In this document: positions 16,419-23,784 of the stretch, piece after piece
Numbering within the stretch: position 1 is the first letter of the stretch
Layout of the letters: every line of letters begins with the position of its first letter
Assembly (NCBI GenBank): GCA_963580245.1
Contig: CAUZJO010000067.1
Span: 1-25,403, forward strand
DNA: 25,403 nt
Direction: 5' to 3'
Origin: CAUZJO01 sp963580245
GTDB taxonomy: Bacteria > Sumerlaeota > Sumerlaeia > MVZB01
The notes under the pieces: generated by a model
What the model saw: only the letters and a program-made list of their open reading frames with translations
Database searches by the model: none
Told to the model about the DNA's origin: nothing
Position numbers and translations under genes: made by a program

Positions 16419-17687
16419 ATGTCAACCGCACAGGAATCAAGCTCCCCAATCTCCGCCCGCCCGGGTGCTCAGCCGGTCAGTCCCTGGCTGGCCCGTTTAC
16501 TGGCGGCGCTGGTTTGGGTCTATATCGCCTATATGATCATCGATTGGGGCCTGTGGAAGCCGTTGACCATTCACGGCGTCGATTACCCCAAACACTGGCT
16601 AGCGGCCCGCGCCGTTCTGGAGGGCCGCAGCGTTTACATCGGCGACCAGCTGTGGATGGGCTACAACTATCCGCAGGCAAACGCCATTTGGTTTTTCTGG
16701 CTTGGCTTTTTCAGTATCGAAACGGCCCAGATCGTCTGGAAATTGCTGATGCTGGCGTTTCTGGGGGCGACTTGGTTTTGGGCGTGGCGCACGTTGTGGC
16801 CCGATCATGTCTCCCTGGGCCACCTTTCGCCCTCCGATCAGTTGGTTCGGCGAGCGATCGCTCGGCACTGGACCCTGGCCACGGCGGCGGTGGTTTTCCT
16901 TTTCCAACCCTCGATCTCGAGCCTCTACGTTGGCAATATCGATCCGCTCAACACGTTTCTCGCCGTTGGGATGGTGTGCGCGTTGTTTAGCGGCCGCGAG
17001 CGCCTTTCCGGGGTGGCGTGGGGGCTGCTGGCCTTGATCAAGATGCTGCCGGTGGCGCTGATCCTGCCGGTTTTCCTGTGGAAACGGTGGCGGGTGCTTC
17101 AGGGGTTTCTCGGCCTCATGGTCGTGTATTTCATTGTGCTGCTCGTCATGGGTCGACTCGATGATGAATGGTATTTCGTCACCGAAGTGGCCCCGGGCGT
17201 CCCGCGCTGGTGGCGCGGCATCTCGCTGATGCCGGCGCGGTTCGTGCTGTTGGCGTTCGGGCTCGAGAAGGAGGTCTACGACAATCCACACGGTTTCGAC
17301 CTGGTCAGCCGGATTAGCTTGGTCATCTTTCTGGCCGGGTACGTCTGGCTCCTGATCTGGGCGCGGCGGCGCGAGATCGGCTGGCTGCGCGGATTGGAGT
17401 TGGCAATTCTCGCATACCCCCTCCTGACGCCCCTGCTTGAGTTTCATCATTTCGTTTGGATCATGCCGGCGTTGCTGCTGCAACTGCGTCGCTGGCTGAG
17501 CGGGCAGATGGGGCTGGGCGTGGCGTGTTGGCTGATGGGCGGCTGGGTCATGCTGAACGCGGGTTTCCAATCGGTATACCAACTGAGCGCCCTGGGTCAC
17601 TGGTGCCATTTCCCGATCCTGGCGGGGTATGGGTTGTTGATCGTGACTTCGATTGTTGAAGTGGCTAGAGGAACTCGGAGTAAATAG
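16419..17687 (+). CDS. GT87 family (DUF2029) integral membrane glycosyltransferase
   Basis: 422 residues from ATG 16419. Earlier in-frame starts (for example 16275) give an N-terminus of no recognisable character and are not preferred. After a short Ser/Pro-rich tail there is a first membrane helix (about 24-45), then DYPKHWLAARAVLEG, the extracytoplasmic motif whose Asp is the expected catalytic residue of GT-C-type GT87 enzymes. Eight to ten further hydrophobic segments follow, as in PimE-like mannosyltransferases. These enzymes use polyprenyl-phosphate sugars on the outer face of the membrane. NIDPLNTF and LLALIKMLPVAL are typical conserved loops. The acceptor is unknown. Stop TAG abuts the repeat element downstream. 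It is a single gene, divergent from aroE. Confidence 0.85.
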   Translation: MSTAQESSSPISARPGAQPVSPWLARLLAALVWVYIAYMIIDWGLWKPLTIHGVDYPKHWLAARAVLEGRSVYIGDQLWMGYNYPQANAIWFFWLGFFSIETAQIVWKLLMLAFLGATWFWAWRTLWPDHVSLGHLSPSDQLVRRAIARHWTLATAAVVFLFQPSISSLYVGNIDPLNTFLAVGMVCALFSGRERLSGVAWGLLALIKMLPVALILPVFLWKRWRVLQGFLGLMVVYFIVLLVMGRLDDEWYFVTEVAPGVPRWWRGISLMPARFVLLAFGLEKEVYDNPHGFDLVSRISLVIFLAGYVWLLIWARRREIGWLRGLELAILAYPLLTPLLEFHHFVWIMPALLLQLRRWLSGQMGLGVACWLMGGWVMLNAGFQSVYQLSALGHWCHFPILAGYGLLIVTSIVEVARGTRSK

Positions 17688-17821
17688 AACACGGATTGAA
17701 CGGATTTGACGAATTTACACAGATTCTAATTCAATTGCTGGAACGGATGGAAGATGTCCTTGGGACTTATAATTGTCTATCAGTGTGAATCCGTCAAATC
17801 CGTCAAATCCGTTCCGTGTCC
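17688..17821. repeat. Imperfect inverted repeat between the GT87 gene and folP
   Basis: The left arm (17688-17726, beginning AACACGGATTGAACGG) pairs with the right arm (17781-17821, ending TCCGTTCCGTGTCC). The arms contain a 9-bp unit, TCAAATCCG or its complement, twice tandem in the right arm. The middle, about 55 bp, is AT-rich and unstructured. It fills nearly the whole gap between the GT87 stop codon and folP. This looks like a REP- or MITE-type interspersed repeat; it may also act as a transcription barrier. Confidence 0.65.
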
Positions 17822-17854
17822 CATTCTTCTCAACCCTTAAGATCATAAGACCCG

Positions 17855-18703
17855 ATGTCGAAAACCAACTTAATCTGGGAATGTCGCGCGAGGCAGTTTG
17901 ACCTGAGTCGGCGGCCTTTGGTGATGGGGATTTTGAATGTTACGCCTGATTCGTTCAGCGACGGGGACCGGTTCGGATCTCCCGAGGGGGCCGTCGAACA
18001 CGCTCTGCGGATGGCCGAGGAGGGGGCCGACCTCATTGACGTGGGCGGTGAGTCAACGCGCCCCGGCTCCCCGCGCGTCCCCGCCGCCGAGGAGCTACGG
18101 CGAGTGATGCCCGTCATCGAGGGCCTGCGTGGTCGTCTCCCGATCCCCATCTCGATCGACACTTCCAAAGCGGAGGTCGCGCGGGAAGCCTTCGGGGCGG
18201 GGGCCGCGATCGTCAACGACGTGACCGCCCTGTGTGGCGACCCCGCGATGGCCGAAGTCGCTCGCGACACGGGGGCAGGCGTCGTCTTGATGCACATGCA
18301 AGGCACGCCGGCCACGATGCAAGACGATCCCCAATACGCCGACGTCGTTGCCGAAGTCGCGGCTTTCTTGCGTGAACGCCTGAGCGCCGCCCAGGGCGCT
18401 GGCATCCCGGCCGAACGGATCGTCCTCGACCCCGGCATCGGCTTTGGGAAGACGTTCGAACACAATCTGGAGCTGTTCCGACGCATGCGGGAACTGTGCG
18501 CGCTGGGCCGACCCCTCCTGGTCGGGGCCTCGCGAAAGGCGTTCATCGGTCGCTTGCTGGACCTGCCGGTCGAGGAGCGGCTCGAGGGGACGGCGGCGGC
18601 GGTGACGGCGGCGGTGCTGGCCGGCGCGCGGATCGTGCGCGTCCACGACGTGCGCGAGATGGTTCGCGTGGCGCGCGTCGCGCAGGCCCTCATTTCCCGT
18701 TAG
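17855..18703 (+). CDS. folP: Dihydropteroate synthase
   Basis: 282 residues from ATG 17855. It joins p-aminobenzoate to 6-hydroxymethyl-7,8-dihydropterin diphosphate in folate synthesis. The signature blocks are all present in order: GILNVTPDSFSDGD (25-38), GGESTRPG (64-71), ISIDTSK (99-105), NDVTAL (121-126), MHMQGTP (146-152), DPGIGFGK (about 191-198), GASRKAFIG (about 223-231) and RVHDV near the C-terminus. Length is typical. It stands alone between the inverted repeat and the MITE, without other folate genes nearby. Its substrate derives from chorismate, the product of the pathway containing the aroE and aroA genes also seen here. Confidence 0.97.
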   Translation: MSKTNLIWECRARQFDLSRRPLVMGILNVTPDSFSDGDRFGSPEGAVEHALRMAEEGADLIDVGGESTRPGSPRVPAAEELRRVMPVIEGLRGRLPIPISIDTSKAEVAREAFGAGAAIVNDVTALCGDPAMAEVARDTGAGVVLMHMQGTPATMQDDPQYADVVAEVAAFLRERLSAAQGAGIPAERIVLDPGIGFGKTFEHNLELFRRMRELCALGRPLLVGASRKAFIGRLLDLPVEERLEGTAAAVTAAVLAGARIVRVHDVREMVRVARVAQALISR

Positions 18704-18936
18704 GTTTCGCCCCTTCGATGACTTCGGATTTGAAATAAGCGTCGCGCGACTGACTTTTACGATTCATCATGGGATAAGGATCGAACGACCGGGCTGTCGC
18801 CTTGGCGCCCGTGACAGCGAATTCGCCCTATCAACTTCGCCCCGACCTTTGTCCCGAACAACGACGTCGCGCGTCCCGCGCTTTATCGATGAAGTTTTCC
18901 GTTTGATCCACGTGAGAGCGAACCGCACCGACTAAA
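18704..18936. other. Gene-free stretch after folP
   Basis: About 230 bp with no supported open frame, no clear terminator and no recognised repeat. It ends in the TAAA (18933-18936) that forms the left copy of the target-site duplication of the MITE-like element. Confidence 0.6.
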
Positions 18937-19077
18937 GGGAACCTCTAATAAAGTGGCTCGTGCTCGAATTCATTCGTCCCTGCCGGGACTTCATGTCCCA
19001 TTTTGCTCGCATTCCCGCCACTTTCGTGGCGGGCTGAAAGCATCCGTCCCTCAAGGACTGAATTATTAGAGGTTCCC
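18937..19077. mobile_element. MITE-like element, 141 bp, with terminal inverted repeats and a TAAA target duplication
   Basis: The left end reads GGGAACCTCTAATAA (18937-18951) and the right end is its exact complement TTATTAGAGGTTCCC (19063-19077). Identical TAAA flanks lie outside both ends (18933-18936 and 19078-19081). The interior has no transposase but three hairpins: GTCCC/GGGAC (18976-18989), CCCGCCAC/GTGGCGGG (19014-19033) and GTCC/GGAC (19046-19058). The ends resemble those of some IS5-superfamily elements from memory, so a transposase in trans is likely. The right end touches the start codon of the next gene. Confidence 0.75.
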
Positions 19078-19082
19078 TAAAG

Positions 19083-20267
19083 ATGTCCGGCCCTCCCAAA
19101 CCCCTTCAAATCCTCATGATCGGCCCTGGAGGGCTTTGGGAGCCGCGGGCGGGCGGTGAATTGCGCACTCACCACCTCGCGCGGGGGCTCAGCCACCTGG
19201 GCCACCGCGTGGACGTGATCGGACTGGTGGCGCGGAACCATCCGACCGGCCGGCGACGGATTGACGAGCAACTTACCATTACGCAAACCCACAGCCTGTG
19301 GCTCGATTTGGCCTCGCTGGCCGACCGCGCCGGGGTGGTCCCGATCACCACGCTGCCCCAATGGCTGCGGCTGATGCGCGGGCGCATTCGCCGCTGGACG
19401 GCCGCCCGGCCTTATGACGTCGTCGAGTTCGTCTATCCGTGGTTCGCCTATCTTTATGGCGCGGTCGGCGGCAACGCCCGAGTCGTTTATGGGGCGCACA
19501 ACGTCGAATCCGAGTATTGGCGGGCCCGGCTGGCGGCGCATCCCCTGGGCGGGTGGTTTGCGCGGGGCTTGCGGCGCCATGAGCTGACGGCGGCGACCCG
19601 GGCCGATGGGGTGGTCGTTTGCAGCGAACACGACCAGCGCTGGTTCCAAGAAGAGGCGCCCGAGGCGCGCCCGCCGGTCGTGGTACCCAACGGCTACGAC
19701 GCCGAAACGGTCGAGCAGCCGAGTCCGGCCACGCGCGATCAGTCCCGCCGTCTGCTGGGCTTGGGGGCGGACGAAAAGATCGCGGTGTTCATCGGTCACG
19801 ACACTGCGCCCAATCGGGAAGCCGTGGAGGCGATTCTAAAACACGTGGTCCCCCGACAGGGTCCATCGGGGCCAATGCGTACCGTGATCGTGGGACGTGT
19901 CTGCGCCGCTTTCAGGGGTCAGCAGGTGGAAGGGGTGCGGTGGGAGGGCCGCGTCCATGACGTGCGGCCATACCTCTACGCCGCCGACGTGGGACTCAAC
20001 CCGATCCAGTCGGGGTCGGGAAGCAATATCAAGCTGGTCGAGTACTGCGCGGCGCGGCTTCCGGTGATCACGACCGAGTTCGGATTGCGGGGCTTCGAAG
20101 CCTTGCGCCCGTGGGTCCACGTCGCTGAGACCGGGCAATTCGCCGCGGCGATCAGCCGGACCGCCTGGCCCAATCCCATTGCCCAGTCCGCGCTCGATCC
20201 GTTCAGCTGGGGGGCCTTGGCCGCGAAGCTCTCCGCTTTTTATCAGTTGCTGTTAGAGGAAAGGTAG
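19083..20267 (+). CDS. GT4-type glycosyltransferase
   Basis: 394 residues from ATG 19083, one base after the MITE target duplication. The only Shine-Dalgarno-like sequence, AGAGG at 19068-19072, lies within the right inverted repeat of the MITE, 10 nt from the ATG. The N-terminal Rossmann half has MIGPGG then AGGELRTHHLARGLSHLGHRV, the usual acceptor-binding helix. VVYGAHNVESEYW and VVPNGYD link the two halves. The C-terminal half has NPIQSGSGSNIKLVEYCAARLPVITT, the EX7E-like nucleotide-sugar binding block. This is the GT-B fold of family 4 (glycogen synthase or mannosyltransferase-like) enzymes that build polysaccharides or glycolipids. It overlaps the convergent YbaB gene by 15 bp. Donor and acceptor are unknown. 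Confidence 0.9.
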   Translation: MSGPPKPLQILMIGPGGLWEPRAGGELRTHHLARGLSHLGHRVDVIGLVARNHPTGRRRIDEQLTITQTHSLWLDLASLADRAGVVPITTLPQWLRLMRGRIRRWTAARPYDVVEFVYPWFAYLYGAVGGNARVVYGAHNVESEYWRARLAAHPLGGWFARGLRRHELTAATRADGVVVCSEHDQRWFQEEAPEARPPVVVPNGYDAETVEQPSPATRDQSRRLLGLGADEKIAVFIGHDTAPNREAVEAILKHVVPRQGPSGPMRTVIVGRVCAAFRGQQVEGVRWEGRVHDVRPYLYAADVGLNPIQSGSGSNIKLVEYCAARLPVITTEFGLRGFEALRPWVHVAETGQFAAAISRTAWPNPIAQSALDPFSWGALAAKLSAFYQLLLEER

Positions 20268-20570
20268 GTTGGGGAGTTTCATGCCGCCGGTCATCTGCTG
20301 GACGCGCTCCTGGTGGATTTGCTTAGATTTCTCGACGGCCTGGTTGGCGGCCGCGACGAACAGGTCCTGGAGCATTTCGATGTCGTCGGGGTCGACGGCC
20401 TCGGGCTGGACCTCGACGGACATGAACTCCTGATTGCCGTTGACCGTGACCTTGACGGCCCCGCCACCGGACGTTCCCTCGACCGTGACGTCGGCCATCT
20501 CGTCCTTGAGGGTTTCCATCCCCGATTGCAGGTCCTTGCTCATTCGCTGAAACTTTTTCAGGTCAAGCAT
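20253..20570 (-). CDS. YbaB/EbfC family nucleoid-associated protein
   Basis: 105 residues from ATG 20570, with GGAG about 10 nt upstream. It has the family layout: an N-terminal helix with many charged and Met/Gln residues (MLDLKKFQRMSKDLQ), a beta-sheet core with GGGAVKVTVNGNQEFMSVEVQPEAV, and a C-terminal helix (DLFVAAANQAVEKS) ending in QMTGGM. Family members form dimers that bind DNA and are often encoded beside dnaX and recR. Neither is present here, so the gene stands alone. Its 3' end overlaps the glycosyltransferase tail by 15 bp on the opposite strand. Confidence 0.93.
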   Translation of the reverse strand: MLDLKKFQRMSKDLQSGMETLKDEMADVTVEGTSGGGAVKVTVNGNQEFMSVEVQPEAVDPDDIEMLQDLFVAAANQAVEKSKQIHQERVQQMTGGMKLPNLPFL

Positions 20571-20735
20571 GATGCGTTCTCCAGATGTCTCGATCTGCTG
20601 GGATTCGTAACGACCGCACCGTTGGCGCGCGGTCCATTGTTAACCAACCCGTCGCGGCGCCACAACCGCAAAAAGTGTCACGCTTAACCTGATCGCGAAT
20701 CTATTTGCCAAGCGGGCCGCCGGCCCATAGGCTTT

Positions 20736-22604
20736 ATGCTGAGCCAGCAGCGTGGGGAACATCTGAAAAGCGTGAATCGAACGGCGTGGAAAGTCCTGGT
20801 TATGTGCGTGGTGCTCGGCCCTTTCGTGGGCGCCGTGAGTTGGGCTTCGACGATGCGCGACCTGACTCAGTACGTCCCCGATGGCGCGTTGCTGGCCGTC
20901 CACGTTCCGAGCGTCCCGCAACTGATCGAACACTGGGAAGATTCGCCATTCTATAAATTCTATGGCGACGCTCGGACCGCGGGATTCTTTCGCCCCGTCC
21001 GGGGTCAAATCGAGCAATATAAACGGCGCATGCTCGATCACCATCAGATCTCGCCCGAGCAGTTCACGGGCTTCTTCAACGGGGGACTGGTGTTGGCGGC
21101 GATGCCGGCGTCCAAGGGGGGAAGCGGTCCTTTTGAATGGCTGCTGCTGATCGAACACAACGGCGACCCCCGATTGATCGAACGCTTCAAGGTCGGCCCG
21201 AAGTCCGAAGGGGGCAGGATCGAGCGGGTGACCAGGGAATACCGGGGGGTTGACTATCAGACCATCCGGCTGATCCGCGAGGAGAAGTCGTCGATCCCGG
21301 TCGGCAAGTCGAAAACCGGCGATGAAAAGGTGCGCACCGGGAATCAGGCGGCCCGACGCCAAGTGGTCGATGAATTCGATGACTATTTCGGCCGCTCGCT
21401 CATCGTGCATGCCGGCGCGCGCGGCAAGCCCATTCACCGGGTGCTGGAACTGCTGGCCGATCCCGAGTCGGGGCCCTCGCTGGGGGCCGATCCGGCCCTT
21501 CGGGAGCTTCGTGAGACCCTCGATCCGGATCCTGACATCGAGGTCTACGCCGACCTGGAGGGACTGGCCCGGTATTACGAAAACGTGGTCGCGGCCGCGG
21601 AGTTGGGCCTGGACCTGAAGGCCCTGCACCTGGATCAGCTCGAGGTGGCCATGATCAAGCTTGACCTGCGGGCCGATCGTGTCGTCGCCGAGCTTGCCGT
21701 GCGCGGCCCCGAGCCGCGTCGTGGAGTGAGTCGCTTGTTGTTCCTGATCGAGGGCGACGGGCCTCAATTGGGCGCGCGTCTCGTTCCACCCGAGACGCTG
21801 ATCTATACCTCGACGCGCCTGCCGCTGAGCCAAGGGTGGAAAATCCTGTGGGAGATGGCGGGCGAGGCCATGGCCGACTTCCGCGAGACGCTGGAGCCGC
21901 AAATGGAGGCCCTTGGCCGCGGGGCGGGGATCGACTTGGAAACCCAGTTGTTCGGGCAACTTGGCTCGGATCTGGTCCGGTTCGTCCTGCCGGGCGGCGG
22001 CCGGCGCGGGCGGAGCGAGCCGAGCACTTATGTGATCGGCCTGCGCGACGGGCGGGTCTTTGGCGAAGCACTCGATGCGCTGCTGCGGACCGCCTCGCGG
22101 ACGTTTGGCGGGTTCTTCGTCGAGGAGTCGCAGGTGCGGGGGCGGACCACGCTGACGTTATACTCCGGGCGACCCGAGTTGACGACGCCGGGCTCCACGC
22201 GGGCCCTTATGCACATGTGCTCGACCGACCGGTGGTTCATCGCGGGTCGCCGGCGCGACGGAATTGAAGCGGTCCTGGAGCGTCTGGACGCCGATGGCGT
22301 GCCCGTCCTGCGCGACAAGCCAACCTACCAGGACGTCATGGGGCAGCTACCGGCCGATCGTTGCGCGGAAAGCTACGCCGACATCGGCGGGATCGCCCGT
22401 TGGCTGGCGCGGGGTTTGCCCCCCGGCGTTTTACCGAGCTCATTGCCGGGCGGCGGCGGCGCGAGCGACGGGGGCGCGGGGTTGGTCGCACCGTTCATGA
22501 CTCCCGCAACCGACGTGTGGGGCGAATATTTCGGTCCCGTGGCCAGCGCCCGCCGCATCGATGGGGACACGTTCCGCATGCAGATCATGATGCTCTATCC
22601 TTGA
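20736..22604 (+). CDS. Secreted DUF3352-like protein, function unknown
   Basis: 622 residues from ATG 20736, or 610 from GTG 20772; neither has a strong ribosome-binding site, though the signal sequence starts just after the second. A hydrophobic stretch (about 18-38, ending VSWAS) is a signal peptide or anchor. The mature part begins MRDLTQYVPDGALLAVHVPSVPQL, a pattern I associate with DUF3352-type proteins of Planctomycetes. It is mixed alpha/beta with an acidic Arg/Glu-rich middle, a charged insertion around residues 190-210 and a Gly-rich segment near residues 570-580. No catalytic motif is recognised. It is placed outside the cytoplasm by its signal. Its 3' end is 145 bp before the broken DUF62 gene. 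Confidence 0.8.
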   Translation: MLSQQRGEHLKSVNRTAWKVLVMCVVLGPFVGAVSWASTMRDLTQYVPDGALLAVHVPSVPQLIEHWEDSPFYKFYGDARTAGFFRPVRGQIEQYKRRMLDHHQISPEQFTGFFNGGLVLAAMPASKGGSGPFEWLLLIEHNGDPRLIERFKVGPKSEGGRIERVTREYRGVDYQTIRLIREEKSSIPVGKSKTGDEKVRTGNQAARRQVVDEFDDYFGRSLIVHAGARGKPIHRVLELLADPESGPSLGADPALRELRETLDPDPDIEVYADLEGLARYYENVVAAAELGLDLKALHLDQLEVAMIKLDLRADRVVAELAVRGPEPRRGVSRLLFLIEGDGPQLGARLVPPETLIYTSTRLPLSQGWKILWEMAGEAMADFRETLEPQMEALGRGAGIDLETQLFGQLGSDLVRFVLPGGGRRGRSEPSTYVIGLRDGRVFGEALDALLRTASRTFGGFFVEESQVRGRTTLTLYSGRPELTTPGSTRALMHMCSTDRWFIAGRRRDGIEAVLERLDADGVPVLRDKPTYQDVMGQLPADRCAESYADIGGIARWLARGLPPGVLPSSLPGGGGASDGGAGLVAPFMTPATDVWGEYFGPVASARRIDGDTFRMQIMMLYP

Positions 22605-22749
22605 GCGGGGGCCTTGGGCTTGCGACTCGCGGGTATGCCGGCGGATTATTCGCTTCCTACCTGATCGTCTCTTCAATCACAATAGTGCTTGGCGTGAGCG
22701 CTTGTGGAACGGGCGGTCTCAGATCCCGTGATGGAGGGGACTTTTCTCT

Positions 22750-23640
22750 ATGCGTCGATGCGGCATTCAGCTAACGCTCGGGTTCCTGCTGAGCGCGGTC
22801 GCGGCCACCGTGATCGCCCGGCCGGTCGTGGTCTTGTTGACGGACTTTGGGCTGGAGAACGAAGCGGTCGGGCTCTGTCATGGGGCGATCCTGTCGGTCG
22901 ATACCGAGATTCAGATCGTGGACCTCAGCCACCAGGTCAGGCCGTTCGATGTCAGGCAGGGTTCGCGAATACTCGGTCGCGCCACGAAGTTCCCGAGGGG
23001 GACGGTCTTTGTCGCCGTTGTCGATCCGGGGGTGGGGACCGATCGGGGCTCGGTCGCGGTCAAAACGACGCGCGGTTTCACCTTCGTCGCGCCCAACAAC
23101 GGGTTGCTGACCGATGTGATTCAGTCACAGGGGATTGAATCGGTCTATCGGATCGAAGAACGGAAGGTTAACGCGCAGTGGGAGGCGGGGACGTTTGACG
23201 GGCGTGATCTGTAGGCGCCCGCCGGGGCCGAGGAATTGGTGCTGCTCGATCCGCTCGAGGTCCGGGTCGATCCCGACCGGCGGGTGATCGTTGGCGTTTA
23301 TGAGAGAACGGACGAACCGTACGGCAATGTTTGGACCGATATTACCGGGCGGCATCTGGAACAGATAGGGCTTGTCGTGGGAGACCGGTTGCGGGTGACG
23401 GTCGGCCCCGTCGTCAGGACCGTGCCGTTTGTCACAACATTTGGCGACGTTGGCCAGGGCCGGCCGCTCGCGTATCTTAACAGCGACGGTCGGCTTGCGT
23501 TGGCGATCAATCAGGGGGACTTGGGTTGCGCGTGGGGCCTGCGCGAAGGAACGGAAGTGATGGCACAAGCGATCGGCGAAGGCGATGGGGACCATTCAAA
23601 GCATGATGATCAGACTGAATCGTCTTCCGGAGAGAAGTGA
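22750..23640 (+). pseudogene. Secreted SAM hydroxide adenosyltransferase family (DUF62) gene, broken by an in-frame stop
   Basis: One frame runs from ATG 22750 (GGAGGGG 10 nt upstream) to TGA 23638-23640, interrupted by TAG at 23212-23214. The first part has a signal peptide (about 1-23), LTDFGLENEAVG, HQVRPFD, DPGVGTDR (D92, R99), NNGLLT and FDGRDL just before the stop. The part after it has APAG, GNVWTDI, FGDVGQGRPLAYLNSDG and GLREGTEV, all DUF62 C-terminal blocks. Family enzymes hydrolyse S-adenosylmethionine to adenosine and methionine with an Asp-Arg-His set. Here the His of the usual FHGRD is Asp150, and the stretch normally between GRD-FAP and the next strand is about 16 residues short. 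The gene therefore has a nonsense codon, an in-frame deletion and a lost catalytic residue. A split product is possible, but a pseudogene is more likely. Confidence 0.8.
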
Positions 23641-23700
23641 GGGCCCACGAGAACTCGCCCGGACGGTCCGTCGTTCTGATTATCGGCGGCGGCGGTTATT

Positions 23701-23723
23701 GGCAATTCCGGTGGCAATTCCGG
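23701..23723. repeat. Short tandem direct repeat upstream of aroA
   Basis: GGCAATTCCGG occurs twice with a 12-bp period (23701-23711 and 23713-23723), in the 144-bp gap before the EPSP synthase gene. It is probably incidental; no promoter was recognised in the gap. Confidence 0.4.
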
Positions 23724-23784
23724 CCGCTCCCGCGACAATGCGCGTTGAGTGCGTGTCCGAACCCAGTTCGTGGGTATTGAGGCG

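Noticed and set aside
17781..17821. CRISPR-like repeats in the folP upstream region
   Set aside because: The 9-bp units are tandem without spacers, and form one arm of an inverted repeat.
20640..21959. 439-codon minus-strand open frame
   Set aside because: Antisense to the DUF3352-like gene; composition is typical of a GC-rich shadow.
23212..23214. TAG read as pyrrolysine in the DUF62 gene
   Set aside because: TAG is a normal stop for other genes in the window, and the adjacent deletion points to decay.
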